Positions 8,440-17,023 of a stretch of 64,000 bases of DNA are shown here, piece by piece. The stretch lies in assembly GCA_965207995.1 (NCBI GenBank), contig CBDBNG010000001.1, positions 434,001 to 498,000 of the forward strand, given 5' to 3'. Position numbers and translations under genes: made by a program. Positions within the stretch are counted from its first letter, which is position 1. The number at the start of each line of letters is the position of its first letter. The DNA is from DAOUKH01 sp965207995 (GTDB taxonomy: Bacteria; Chloroflexota; Dehalococcoidia; SHYB01). Under the pieces are notes generated by a model, which saw nothing but the letters and a program-made list of their open reading frames with translations, was not told where the DNA came from and did no database searches.

Positions 8440-9704
8440 CAGATGGCCCCCACGCCGTGCAGGTTGGCGAGATCGTCGTCGGTGAAGCCCAGCTCGCCGC
8501 CGTAGACTTCGCGGTTGTGCTCGCCGATGGCCGGAGCGGGCCGGCGCAACGCCCACTCCCCGCCGGAGGAGGCCACCCATGCGCCGGGGAAACGCACCGG
8601 CGACTCGGCGCCGGGGAGGTCTACCTCGGTGAAGTAGTCGCGCTCATGAAGCTGGCGGTAGTCGGCGAGGTCCTCCGTGGTGTACGTAGGGAAAAGCATG
8701 ATGCGGCGCTTCAGCGCCTCGGCGTAGATCTCGGCCTTGGTGTGCGTCTTGAAGAAAGCGCCGAAGATCTCCTCCCAGTGGTCGACCTCGTCCTGTTCGA
8801 GCTCGTTCGTGCTGCGGTTCTCCCAGTCCCAGTCCCACAGGTCCCCCGCCATCCCCTCCTCGGTCATCCACTCCATGAGGGGGTACATCTTGAAGCCCCA
8901 GCCAGGGGCGACCCACCAGCACCAGGCGACCGAGCCGTCTTTGGCCGGCCAGGAATAGCGGCCCAGCACCTTACCGCCGCGGAGCTGCGTCGTTCCGCGG
9001 CGCTCGTTGACCTGGAGGAGGTCCCAGTGCTGCTGCACCGAGATCAGGCTGTTGGCCACCGCCTCCTGCATCGAGACGTCGATGCGCTCACCCTGGCCCG
9101 ACCGCTCGGCGTCGTACAGCGCCATGACGGAAGCCGCGGCGGCCTGGGCCCCCGCCTGGCAGTAGGACTGCGGGACGCGGACGCGGGATAGCGGGCCGTC
9201 CTCCTCGCCGCAGAGGTTGAGCAGCCCGCCGCGCGCCATGAGCAGCAAGTCTCCGGCGGCGCGACCCGAGTCGGGCCCGGTCTGCCCGAACGGAGTGATC
9301 GACGTGATGACGAGGCTTGGCCGCGCCGCCCGCAGGGTTTCCAGGTCGAAGCCCAAGCCGTCGAGGTACCCGGGCAGGTACGACTCGATAATCAGGTCTG
9401 CGGAGCTAGCGAGCCGCCGGAGGAGCGCCCGGCCGTCTTCAGTAGTTATGTTGAGCGTGACGCCGCGCTTGTTGAAGTTGTAGGCGTGCCAATAGAGACT
9501 GCGTTCTGCCCCGGGGACGCCGCCAAGGAAGGGCGCGATGCGGCGGGCCGGGTCGCCGCCCGGCGGCTCGACCTTGATGACGTCGGCGCCGAGGTCGCCC
9601 AGTATCCGGCCGCAAAGCTGCCCCTCGGGGCCCGTGAGATCAAGCGCGCGGAAACCGTCCAGCATCGTGCGCTCATGGTAGGGGGCCGGTGCAGCGGCGG
9701 GCAA
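8439..9704 (-). CDS. CaiB/BaiF family CoA-transferase (pair 1, upstream member)
   Basis: This is a 421-residue family III CoA-transferase. An alternative start 13 codons downstream (MLDGFRALDLTG) lies closer to the usual N-terminus. Conserved segments are LGADVIKVEPPGGDPAR, GSP/TPFGQTGP-like SITPFGQTGPDSG, GQGERIDVSMQEAV (Glu at the catalytic-Asp position of FRC) and the C-terminal GEHNREVYGGELG. It is translationally coupled to the following CaiB gene, so the two probably form a heteromeric enzyme or act on sequential substrates. Two-component CaiB enzymes such as Chloroflexus SmtA/SmtB provide a precedent. Confidence 0.9.
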   Translation of the reverse strand: MPAAAPAPYHERTMLDGFRALDLTGPEGQLCGRILGDLGADVIKVEPPGGDPARRIAPFLGGVPGAERSLYWHAYNFNKRGVTLNITTEDGRALLRRLASSADLIIESYLPGYLDGLGFDLETLRAARPSLVITSITPFGQTGPDSGRAAGDLLLMARGGLLNLCGEEDGPLSRVRVPQSYCQAGAQAAAASVMALYDAERSGQGERIDVSMQEAVANSLISVQQHWDLLQVNERRGTTQLRGGKVLGRYSWPAKDGSVAWCWWVAPGWGFKMYPLMEWMTEEGMAGDLWDWDWENRSTNELEQDEVDHWEEIFGAFFKTHTKAEIYAEALKRRIMLFPTYTTEDLADYRQLHERDYFTEVDLPGAESPVRFPGAWVASSGGEWALRRPAPAIGEHNREVYGGELGFTDDDLANLHGVGAI

Positions 9705-9739
9705 CGGCGCGGGGCGCTTGCCCTCTCATCCCGTGAGGA

Positions 9740-9812
9740 GAAGCACCTCAAACCTTTCTCCTTCTGGGGGAGACTGAGAGAGGGCGCGCGCCGCTAGGCG
9801 CGCGGGCGCCCG
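9740..9812 (+). repeat. Dispersed repeat family A, copy 1
   Basis: CTTCTGGGGGAGACTGAGAG is followed by AGGGC and a GC-rich GCGCGC inverted repeat. The same core recurs at about 14225, 36990, 40730 and, inverted, at 55120, 58830, 60265 and 61750. This copy lies between the CaiB pair and htpX, where no gene is seen. Confidence 0.75.
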
Positions 9813-9830
9813 CAGGGCGCCCTTCCGGCT

Positions 9831-10715
9831 CTAGTAGAGCACCATCTCGCGGAGGCGCCGGACGCGGTCCTCGATCCTGGGATGCGTGGAGAACATGCCC
9901 ACGAATTGGCCGTCGACCTCGTTGGCGTGCTGGGAGCGGGCCCCAAGCGGATTGACGATGTACATGTGGGACATCGCCTCGGTGGTCTTGGTGGCGGGCA
10001 TGGCTCGCATCCGGACACCGCGGTCTAGCTTTTCTAGGGCGTTGGCGAGCGGGAGTGGGTTGTTGATGATTCTCGCACCGGTCTCGTCGGCGGCGAACTC
10101 GCGGGTGCGGGAGATGGCGAAGCGGATCACGGCGGCGGCGATCGGGACGAGGATGATCACGAGGATCATGGCGATGAGGCCAACGGGGTTGGAATCACGT
10201 CCGCCGCGCATGCCGCCGAAGATGAGGCCGAACTGGGCGATCCAGGCCATCATGGAGATAGCGCCGGCGAGAATGGCGACGATGGTCATGATGAGCATGT
10301 CGCGGTTCTTGATGTGGGCCATCTCATGGGCGATCACGCCGCGCAGCTCCTCCTCGTTGAGCAGGCGGCGGATGCCGGTGGTGACGGCGACCACGGCATT
10401 CTTATGATTGCGGCCGGTGGCGAAAGCGTTCGGCGAGTCGTTGTCGATGACGAAGACGCGGGGCGTGGGCATGTCGGCAAGACGCGCCACCTCGGCGACC
10501 ATGAAATGGAGCCGGGGCTCGTCCACCTCGCTCACTTCACGGGCGTGGGCCATCCGGAGGGCGATGTTGCCGCTGAACCAGTAGCTGAAGATGTTCATCA
10601 CCGCGGCGATGCCGCAGAAAATGATGGCGCCCCATACGCCGAACAGCAGGGCGCCGACCATGACCAAGAGGGCGCTCAGGATGATCAGCAGGCTGAAAGT
10701 CTTGAGCCAACTCAT
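9831..10715 (-). CDS. htpX: Zinc metalloprotease HtpX (M48 family)
   Basis: This 294-residue membrane-bound metalloprotease takes part in quality control of membrane proteins. Two N-terminal hydrophobic segments (about residues 7-25 and 28-50) anchor it. AHEMAH within GVIAHEMAHIKNRD is the HExxH zinc site. Two more transmembrane segments follow (around MIVAILAGAISMMAW and GLIAMILVIILVPIAAAVI). The downstream SRTREFAADETGARI supplies the third zinc ligand (Glu in the E-F-x-A-D motif). The C-terminal STHPRIEDRVRRLREM is characteristic. Length is normal for the family. The gene stands alone, with a short AT-containing upstream region shared with the next, co-oriented HAD gene. Confidence 0.95.
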   Translation of the reverse strand: MSWLKTFSLLIILSALLVMVGALLFGVWGAIIFCGIAAVMNIFSYWFSGNIALRMAHAREVSEVDEPRLHFMVAEVARLADMPTPRVFVIDNDSPNAFATGRNHKNAVVAVTTGIRRLLNEEELRGVIAHEMAHIKNRDMLIMTIVAILAGAISMMAWIAQFGLIFGGMRGGRDSNPVGLIAMILVIILVPIAAAVIRFAISRTREFAADETGARIINNPLPLANALEKLDRGVRMRAMPATKTTEAMSHMYIVNPLGARSQHANEVDGQFVGMFSTHPRIEDRVRRLREMVLY

Positions 10716-10814
10716 TGCGCTCGCTCCTTTGTAACCAGCGCGTCTCTACTTCTGTTGGAAGCGATTATAGCACGGCGCCTTCGGCGGTCTGAAGAGGGTG
10801 CCGCGCGGTCTCCC

Positions 10815-11462
10815 TTACCCGGCGAGCCAGGCGAAGTCGAAGTCGGTGAGGCGGTCGATGGCGTAGTCGGCGGCGGAGATGTCCATGCCGGCGGTCGACT
10901 CGGTGCGGACGGCGACGGCCATCATCCCGGCGGCCTTGGCGGATGCAATGCCGCGGGGAGTGTCCTCAAGGGCGAGGCAGCGTTCCGGGGAGACGCCGAG
11001 CTTGGTCGCGGCCAGCAGGTAGAGGTCGGGGGCAGGCTTGGCGGCCTCGACCATGTCGGTGGTGGCGATGGCCTCGAACAGGTCGGTGACCTCAAGCCGC
11101 TTGAGGATGGCCTCAGTCCAGTTGGTCCGGGACGACGTGGCGAGCCCGATACGCAGGCCACGCTCCTTGATGCCCGCGAGCAGCCAATAGAGGCCATCGG
11201 CGGCGACCGCGTTGGCGCTGAGCACCTCGGCGACGGCGATGTCGTAGGCGGGGGTCCAATCTTCGACATCACCGTCGAGTCCTAAGCGGTCGATGACGTA
11301 GCGCCAGGTGAACCTGATGCTGCTGCCCATGATGGCGCGGTGGTCTTCGTCGCTGAGAGTCAGGCCCTCCTTGGCGAGCACGACGTTTACGGCCTCGCCG
11401 TAAAGCGGCTCGCTGTCGGTGATCACCCCGTCCATGTCGAAGATGACTGCTTGCTTGGTCAA
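10815..11462 (-). CDS. HAD-superfamily hydrolase (beta-phosphoglucomutase/phosphoglycolate phosphatase-like)
   Basis: This roughly 215-residue HAD subfamily IA phosphatase or mutase has motif I FDMDGVITDSEP, with the nucleophile Asp and the second Asp. Motif II is the LATSSRTN strand, motif III the conserved Lys in AKPAPDLYLLAA, and motif IV LALEDTPRGIASAKAAGM. The chosen start is a TTG preceded by GGAG with 6-nt spacing. An upstream in-frame GTG at 11483 would add seven residues (starting VWRRSNS) but has no ribosome-binding site. Substrate specificity, for a small phosphorylated metabolite, is not determinable from sequence. Confidence 0.88.
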   Translation of the reverse strand: MTKQAVIFDMDGVITDSEPLYGEAVNVVLAKEGLTLSDEDHRAIMGSSIRFTWRYVIDRLGLDGDVEDWTPAYDIAVAEVLSANAVAADGLYWLLAGIKERGLRIGLATSSRTNWTEAILKRLEVTDLFEAIATTDMVEAAKPAPDLYLLAATKLGVSPERCLALEDTPRGIASAKAAGMMAVAVRTESTAGMDISAADYAIDRLTDFDFAWLAG

Positions 11463-11660
11463 AGAGTTGCTCCGTCGCCACACTTCAGGCGCCGCCGTCT
11501 ATTGTACCGGCGGGCTTCTATCCGCTCGGCGGCGGCCTCGGCAGGTGTGCCATCTCCCTGTTGACTGACTCCGACACGCGCGGCTAACGTCCCGCCCAGA
11601 ACCGACCGGGAGGTTGCGGCCCTGCCTGAGATCCCATCCCCTCGTCTGGCGTACGCGATT

Positions 11661-11990
11661 ATGTTCGTGGCGTACTACGGCGCAATCGCGGCGCTTTATT
11701 CCTGGCGCGAGATCGTCGATAATACGACCGACACGGCGCTCTCGACCGCCACCGCCATACTGACGGGAATCGGCCCCCTCGTTCTATTGGCGGGAACCCT
11801 GACGGCGCTCTCGGTGGAGGTGTTTATGCTGGTGGAGCACTACCTGCGGCGCCGCATGAAGAAGGCCCTCGACGAGCAGCAAGCCGAGTGGGAGTCGTGG
11901 AACGAGCGGCGGCTGGCGGCGGAGAAGGCCGGACGCCCCTTCGATGAACCGCCGCCGTCTCGGCGCTCGAAGAACGGCGCGAGACGCTAG
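11661..11990 (+). CDS. Small membrane protein of unknown function, two predicted TM segments
   Basis: I do not recognise this 109-residue protein. It has a hydrophobic segment at its start (MFVAYYGAIAALY), a second at about residues 34-55 (ILTGIGPLVLLAGTLTALSV), and then a charged, probably helical cytosolic tail (RRRMKKALDEQQAEWESWNE) ending in basic residues. The first TM segment extends in frame upstream of the ATG (LAYAI), so a non-ATG start a few codons earlier is possible. It stands alone between the divergent HAD gene and an MBL-fold gene. Confidence 0.6.
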   Translation: MFVAYYGAIAALYSWREIVDNTTDTALSTATAILTGIGPLVLLAGTLTALSVEVFMLVEHYLRRRMKKALDEQQAEWESWNERRLAAEKAGRPFDEPPPSRRSKNGARR

Positions 11991-12121
11991 GCAGTCGCGG
12001 CGCGCGTTAGCCCCTAGTCCCATCCCTTCCCACGGCGGACCGCAAGGGAGTCTTCTTTACGGACGCGGCGGCCGTTTGCTATTCTTTCCGCCGATCCCCA
12101 AGCGCAGGTCGGTGGCGAGCT

Positions 12122-12760
12122 ATGCCGGTGATTCATCACGACGGTCTTGAGATCCGGAAGATCACGACCGGGTCTTTCGACAACAACACGTACATCCTCG
12201 TCGACCCTGAGACGAACGACGCCGCGATCATCGACACGCCGGCGGAGCCGGAGAAGATTCTGGCGGAGGCGGCGGACGTCAACGTGAAGATGATCCTGAT
12301 GACGCATTGCCACGGCGACCATATCGTCGGCCACCGGGAGATCAAGGAGGCGACCGGTGCGCCGGTGTGGGTGCACGAGAGCGAGGCCCGCATCCTGCCC
12401 CTCGAGGCCGACCACTTCTTCGAGCACGACGGGGAGCTTACGGTAGGGAGCACGACGCTGCGGACGATTCACGTGCCGGGCCACACCACGGGCGGCACGT
12501 CCATCGTCTGGCGCGACCACCTGTTTTCGGGGGACACCCTCTTTCCCAATGGACCGGGGCGCACCTCCTCGCCGGCCAACTTCAAGCAACTCGTGGCAGG
12601 CCTGAAGGAGCACATCTTCGTGCTCGACGACGGCGTCGCCGTCCACCCCGGCCACGGGTCCGACACCGTGCTGGGACGAGAGAAGGCCCTCTTCCGCGCG
12701 TTCGAGTCCCGCCCGCATCCCTCCGACCTCTGCGGTAACGTGGAGTGGGCGAAGGACTAG
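12122..12760 (+). CDS. MBL-fold metallo-hydrolase (glyoxalase II-like)
   Basis: This 212-residue metallo-beta-lactamase-fold hydrolase has the zinc signature THCHGDHIVG (HxHxDH type with the first His as T-H-C-H). A later His ligand is in VPGHTTGGTS, the bridging Asp in SGDTLFPNGPG, and the last His in VHPGHGSDTVLGREK. The layout N-N-T-Y-I-L-V-D-P-E at the start is typical of the glyoxalase II/hydroxyacylglutathione hydrolase-like group. Its end overlaps the start of the M16 peptidase gene by 16 bp, which suggests co-expression. The substrate, a thioester or similar, is inferred from the family. Confidence 0.9.
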   Translation: MPVIHHDGLEIRKITTGSFDNNTYILVDPETNDAAIIDTPAEPEKILAEAADVNVKMILMTHCHGDHIVGHREIKEATGAPVWVHESEARILPLEADHFFEHDGELTVGSTTLRTIHVPGHTTGGTSIVWRDHLFSGDTLFPNGPGRTSSPANFKQLVAGLKEHIFVLDDGVAVHPGHGSDTVLGREKALFRAFESRPHPSDLCGNVEWAKD

Positions 12761-14097
12761 CGGCGCCAGTGCAAAGATCCTCTGTCTTGGAGGTCGGCGG
12801 CACGCCGGCCTTCCCCGTCTCCTCGTTAGACAACGGCCTGCGGATCGTCTCCGCGCCGATGCCCCACGTGCGATCGGTGACCACCGCCTTCTTTCTTGGC
12901 GCGGGTTCGCGTTACGAGACGGACATCGAGGCGGGCCTCTCCCACTTCGTCGAGCACATGCTGTTTAAGGGGACGAAAAAGCGTCCTCTCGCTAGGGTGA
13001 TCTCGGAGACCATAGAAGGCGTCGGCGGTTACCTCAACGCAAGCACCGACCGTGAGGCCACGGTCTATTGGGCCAAGGTCGCCGCGCCGCATTTCGAGCT
13101 CAGCCTCGACCTGCTCTGCGACATGCTGCGGAACTCGCTGTACGAACCCGGCGAGATCGAACGGGAGCGCAAGGTCATCCTCGAAGAGCTCGCGGCCACG
13201 TACGACTCCCCGGCGCAACTCGTCGACCTGCTGATCGACCAGACGATGTGGCCGGGACAAGCGCTGGGACGGGACATCGGCGGCGACCGCGAGTCGGTGA
13301 GCGGAATCATGCGGCCCAACCTGGTGGACTACGTCGCCGACCAATACGCGCCCGACAACTGCGTCGTGGCCGTGGCGGGACAGGTCGAGCACGCGCAGGT
13401 GGTGGCGTCGGTCGAGGCGCAGCTTGGCTCGTGGGGCCGCTCGCCGGGCCACGGCAAGCCCAGGGACTGGGAGCGCTCGAGCAACGGTGGAGGCTCACGC
13501 CAGGAGGGGCCGCGGGTCGGGCTGACCAGCCGTCGCACCGAACAGGCCCACCTCTGTATCGCCTACCCGGGGATGAGCAGCTCCGACCCCGACCGCTACG
13601 CCCTCGACCTGTTGAACGCCGTCCTCGGCGAAGGGATGAGCAGCCGGCTGTTCCTCCGGGTGCGCGAGGAGTTGGGCCTAGCCTACGACGTGCACAGCTA
13701 CGCGGCGCACTTCCTCGACGACGGCGCGGTGACGGTGTACGCCGGTGTCGAGCCGAAGCAGATCAACGCGGCGGTGAGGGCCATCCTCGGAGAGGTCCGC
13801 GGCGTCATGGAGCCGATCGGCGAGACGGAGCTCCGCAAGGCGAAGGAGATGATCAAGGGGCGTCTGTTGCTGCGGACAGAGGACACCCGGAGTATGGCGG
13901 CATGGGCTGGCGGCCAACTGCTTTTGCTCGGTGAGCTGCGCTCCATAGACGAAGTGGTCGAAATCGTCGACGCGCTGACGCCGGAGGACCTGCGTCGGGC
14001 CGGGGAGCGCGTTTTCGCGCCGGAGAAGGTCAACCTGGCGGTCGTCGGGCCGTACCGGAGCGAGGCGCGGTTCCAGCGTCTGGCCGGCGCGGCGTAG
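12745..14097 (+). CDS. M16 family (processing peptidase-like) zinc metalloprotease
   Basis: This 450-residue insulinase/mitochondrial-processing-peptidase-type protein has the inverted zinc motif HFVEHMLFKGT (HxxEH) near residue 67, and the downstream Glu ligand in the usual ERKVILEEL helix. The second half has the R/Y region (GLAYDVHSYAAHF) that belongs to the inactive M16 repeat. The start is a GTG within the end of the MBL gene. The first 15 or so residues are not conserved, so a later start is possible. M16B peptidases of this size typically act as dimers and degrade peptides. There is no signal peptide, so a cytosolic location is likely. Confidence 0.92.
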   Translation: MGEGLAAPVQRSSVLEVGGTPAFPVSSLDNGLRIVSAPMPHVRSVTTAFFLGAGSRYETDIEAGLSHFVEHMLFKGTKKRPLARVISETIEGVGGYLNASTDREATVYWAKVAAPHFELSLDLLCDMLRNSLYEPGEIERERKVILEELAATYDSPAQLVDLLIDQTMWPGQALGRDIGGDRESVSGIMRPNLVDYVADQYAPDNCVVAVAGQVEHAQVVASVEAQLGSWGRSPGHGKPRDWERSSNGGGSRQEGPRVGLTSRRTEQAHLCIAYPGMSSSDPDRYALDLLNAVLGEGMSSRLFLRVREELGLAYDVHSYAAHFLDDGAVTVYAGVEPKQINAAVRAILGEVRGVMEPIGETELRKAKEMIKGRLLLRTEDTRSMAAWAGGQLLLLGELRSIDEVVEIVDALTPEDLRRAGERVFAPEKVNLAVVGPYRSEARFQRLAGAA

Positions 14098-14444
14098 AGG
14101 CTCTCCCGCTGGCCCGTGGTGGCTGGCACGGGCCCTTCATCTCAGTCTTCTCCCGTTGACGTCACCCGTCGGCAAGCCGAAAGGCGGGTAGCGCAGGGTG
14201 GTCTCCCCCCTCTCCCGCACCTTCCAACCTCTCCCCCTCTGGGGGAGATTGAGAGAGGGCACGCGCCGCAGGCGCGTCGGCGGGGGGTCGGGAGGGGTGC
14301 GCCAACGTCAACGCAGCCTGCGGCCCCCTTTTTGCAAGGGTCTCCGTTTGGGAGAAGAGCCAAGACCCCCCTGCACGTGCCCTCCCTCAGTCCCTCCCAC
14401 AGGGAAGGGAGGTCTAAGGGTGGTCTCCTTCAGGACGAGAGGCG
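14098..14444. repeat. Intergenic region with family A and B repeats
   Basis: This 347-bp gap holds no supportable gene. It contains a family B stretch (CTTCATCTCAGTCTTCTCCC at about 14135) and a family A copy from about 14170 to 14340. That copy matches 36945-37115 over roughly 150 bp, including CTCTGGGGGAGATTGAGAGA, the CACGCGCCGCAGGCGCGT palindrome and CAACGCAGCCTGC. A further stretch near 14385-14420 is a weak relative (CTCAGTCCCTCCCACAGGGA). Confidence 0.75.
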
Positions 14445-14957
14445 CTATTCCTGTTGGTAGGGCTGTCCGAAACGCTCAATACTGGCGATTTCGGCGAGAG
14501 TCTTCCGCCGTTTCCCCACGGACTTGGCCGCGTCAGTGGGGTAGCCGAAGGGCATCACGGTAATGAGGTCGAAGTCCTCGGGGATGCCGAGGAGTTCCTT
14601 GACCGCGTCGCGGTCGATGCCCTGGACGTAGACGGTGCCGACGCCGAGGCTCCACGCGGTCAGGATCATATTCTCGATGGCGCGGGCGGCGTCGAACTGG
14701 GGGAGGCGGGCGCCCTCCATGGCCACCGCAATGGCAAGGGGAGCGTCGGCGATAAAGGGGCCGCTGGAGGCAAGCTCGCCGATACGCCGCAGCGTGTCGC
14801 GCTCGCGGACGACGACGAAGCGCCACGGTTGGCGGTTCCGTTGACTCGGCGCCCACCGCGCGGCGAGCAATATCTTCTTAACGGTCGCGTCAGGAACAGG
14901 GTCGGGCTTGAACTCGCGGACCGCGACGCGGGAGCGTATGGCCTCGTAGACTTCCAT
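14445..14957 (-). CDS. Nitroreductase family protein
   Basis: This FMN-dependent nitroreductase-fold protein is 170 residues long. It starts MEVYEAIRSRVAVREF, the usual FMN phosphate-binding S/R-x-R-x-x-F motif. AARWAPSQRNRQPWRFVVV is the conserved second FMN-contacting segment, and LGVGTVYVQGI lies before the C-terminal swap region. The frame is open a further 48 codons upstream, but an AGGAGG ribosome-binding site 9 nt before this ATG and the homology both set the start here. The physiological substrate is not known. Members reduce nitro groups, quinones or flavins, or remove halogens. Confidence 0.9.
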   Translation of the reverse strand: MEVYEAIRSRVAVREFKPDPVPDATVKKILLAARWAPSQRNRQPWRFVVVRERDTLRRIGELASSGPFIADAPLAIAVAMEGARLPQFDAARAIENMILTAWSLGVGTVYVQGIDRDAVKELLGIPEDFDLITVMPFGYPTDAAKSVGKRRKTLAEIASIERFGQPYQQE

Positions 14958-14970
14958 GAGGCTGCCCTCC

Positions 14971-15771
14971 TTAGCCCTCCTCGTCGAACCAGCCCCAGTC
15001 CCAGGGCTTGACGGTCTGCAACGGGCCGGCGAAAAGAGGTTCGACGCCGGCGTCAACCGCTGGATGCCAGCGCTCGGCCCGCCACTCGGCGCTCTTCTCA
15101 CGGATGGCCTCAGTCACGGCGAGCGGGTCGTCGTCGAGGTAGAAGAGGAAGATCATGCGGTGTTTCTCGAGTTGGGCGGCGTAGCGGCTCATGTCGACGC
15201 CGCCCGCGCCCTCCCGCACCATGGAGGGGCTCTTGAACCACCAGGCGCCGGTGACGCCGTCGAGGGCGAGCATATCGGGGATGTGGATCTGGTCGTACCA
15301 CTGCGTAACGTCGTCCACGGCAGCATCGTCGGTGATGCGGTTGACCACCAGGAAGACGCCGCGGTTAGGACGGTAGGGAAGCGCGTCCGGGTTCAGGCGC
15401 ACCCTCGGGCTGACGTAGGTGTTCACCACCATGTGCGGGGCGGTGATGTGGTTCCTGCGAATGGCGGGGAACCGCTTGCCGCCGATCGCACCCATACGCC
15501 GGCCGAGGTCGATGAAGTCGTGCAGGGTCTCACCCATGGGCTGGGTGAACAGGTAATGCGTGACGTAGTGGATCGGATCGAGGAGATCGCCGGAGACGAG
15601 GCGCGCCGCCCGGTAGGCGGGCGGCGAGACCCAGCGCTGCCCGTAGGCGACGCCTGGGAGGGCGAAATTCTCCGGCATGTGGTCGAGCTGGTGGAACTCG
15701 TTGTAGAGGACGTGCGCCTTCGGATCGGTGATCTCGGTGAAGGCGAAGAACGCCATGCGTACCTTGTTCAC
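14971..15771 (-). CDS. EthD/Dabb-like ferredoxin-fold protein, paralogue 1
   Basis: This 266-residue protein has no assignable function. It appears to contain two ferredoxin-like (dimeric alpha-beta barrel) halves, the first starting NKVRMAFFAFTEITDP and the second near RGVFLVVNRI. The motif YNEFHQLDHMPENFALPGV resembles the W-x-x-H-H-x-P segment of EthD-type proteins. It is clearly homologous over its whole length to the next gene, at 15782-16528, so the two come from a tandem duplication. The stop lies 13 bp before the nitroreductase start on the same strand, which suggests one operon (CMD, EthD-like 2, EthD-like 1, nitroreductase). Confidence 0.75.
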   Translation of the reverse strand: MNKVRMAFFAFTEITDPKAHVLYNEFHQLDHMPENFALPGVAYGQRWVSPPAYRAARLVSGDLLDPIHYVTHYLFTQPMGETLHDFIDLGRRMGAIGGKRFPAIRRNHITAPHMVVNTYVSPRVRLNPDALPYRPNRGVFLVVNRITDDAAVDDVTQWYDQIHIPDMLALDGVTGAWWFKSPSMVREGAGGVDMSRYAAQLEKHRMIFLFYLDDDPLAVTEAIREKSAEWRAERWHPAVDAGVEPLFAGPLQTVKPWDWGWFDEEG

Positions 15772-15781
15772 GGCGCGCTCC

Positions 15782-16528
15782 CTAGCCCTGGTCGAACCAG
15801 TCCCATTCCCACGGCGTGATGGTCTGGAAAGGGCCGGAGAAGAGGGGCCTGACGTGTTCGCCGAGCCCGCCGATGGCGGGGCGCTCCCGCAGACGTTCGG
15901 TGGCAGCCAAGGGGTCGCCGTCGAAGTAGAGCACGATGATGAGCCGCCGCGGGGGAAGGGCGTAGCCGAACTTCTCCCCGGGGAGGTCGCTGCTGTAGAA
16001 CATCGCGCCGGCGACCCCGGGGTCGGCGAGCGTCTCGGGAACGTGCACGGCGTCGACCCAGCGCGTCACCTCGTCCAACTGGGAGGCGTCGAGCACGTCG
16101 GCCACCGTGACGTGTATCCCAGTGTGGGGACGGTAGGGGGTGACGTCGCGGTGAACAAGGACACGGGGGGAGGCGTAGGACTCGACCAGGCGGAAGGGCC
16201 CGGCGAGGTAGCTCTTGCGGAAGCGGTGGAAACGACCGCCGATGGCGTTCATGCGCCCCCCGAGGTCGAGAAAGTCGCGCAAGGTCTGATCAAGAGGGTC
16301 GGTCATCAGGTAGGTCGTGACGTAGTGGATAGGGTCGAGCTCCGGCTCGGAGCAAGTCCGGGCGTCGCGGTAGGCGGGCGGGCAGACCCACCGCTGTCCG
16401 TGTGCGATGCCGGGCAGGGCGATGTTCTCGGGCACGTGGTCGAGCTGGTGCCACTCGTTGTAGGGGCCGTGCTCGTCGGGCCGCGTGATCTCGGTGAAGG
16501 AGAAGAAGCCGACTTTGACCTTGTTCAT
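15782..16528 (-). CDS. EthD/Dabb-like ferredoxin-fold protein, paralogue 2
   Basis: This 248-residue protein is a tandem paralogue of the preceding gene in the window. It shares NKVKVGFFSFTEITRP, YNEWHQLDHVPENIALPGI, the AHGQRWVCPPAYRDAR segment, and a C-terminal WEWDWFDQG ending (WDWGWFDEEG in the partner). Both carry repeated aromatic and His residues that could form a ligand pocket. The 10-bp gap to its paralogue supports co-transcription. Its role is unknown. EthD-like folds often act on hydrophobic or aromatic molecules, but that is only a family-level hint. Confidence 0.75.
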   Translation of the reverse strand: MNKVKVGFFSFTEITRPDEHGPYNEWHQLDHVPENIALPGIAHGQRWVCPPAYRDARTCSEPELDPIHYVTTYLMTDPLDQTLRDFLDLGGRMNAIGGRFHRFRKSYLAGPFRLVESYASPRVLVHRDVTPYRPHTGIHVTVADVLDASQLDEVTRWVDAVHVPETLADPGVAGAMFYSSDLPGEKFGYALPPRRLIIVLYFDGDPLAATERLRERPAIGGLGEHVRPLFSGPFQTITPWEWDWFDQG

Positions 16529-16544
16529 CGCGGGCCGCCTTACG

Positions 16545-16883
16545 TTAGGCGTCTATGCCGGGGTCGAGGGGCAGGCCGCGCTCTTCGTAGACCTGCTTGG
16601 CGACGTTGAGCGCGTTGACCGTGACCGGCCAGCCCGCATAGAAGGCCATCTGGAGGAAGATCTCGTGCAGCTCCTCCTGACTCAGGCCGTTGTCGAGCGC
16701 CCTGCCGATATGGCCGCGCAACTGGTCCGTACGGTAGAGCGCGGTGAGCACGGCGACGATCATGAGGCTCCGGTCGCGCTTGGACAGGCCGGGGCGCTCC
16801 CAGATGTCGCCGAACAGCAGGTTGTTGGTGAGGTCCATGAAGCGGGGCGAGAGCTGTTCGAAGGGACGGCGGGGGGTGGTCAT
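16545..16883 (-). CDS. Carboxymuconolactone decarboxylase-like (AhpD-fold) protein
   Basis: This protein of about 112 residues has the all-helical CMD/AhpD fold. Conserved segments are SKRDRSLMIVAVLTAL, LRGHIGRALDNGLSQEELHE and the C-terminal YAGWPVTVNALNVAKQV. It lacks the CxxC redox pair of AhpD, so it belongs to the gamma-carboxymuconolactone decarboxylase-like group. The start was placed at the ATG preceded by AGGAGCG, because the 39 upstream codons of the open frame are not conserved. It is the first gene of the four-gene minus-strand cluster that ends with the nitroreductase. Confidence 0.85.
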   Translation of the reverse strand: MTTPRRPFEQLSPRFMDLTNNLLFGDIWERPGLSKRDRSLMIVAVLTALYRTDQLRGHIGRALDNGLSQEELHEIFLQMAFYAGWPVTVNALNVAKQVYEERGLPLDPGIDA

Positions 16884-17023
16884 GCTTGCGCTCCTGAAGT
16901 GGGCTTGGGCCAGGGCAGCGGTAGCGTAGCCAGGCCCTTCTGGGGTGTCAACCGAAGCGGCGGTTGCTGGAGCGCTGCACGCGGCGATAGGATGGGGCAT
17001 CCCTTCACAGGAGCGAGCGCGCC

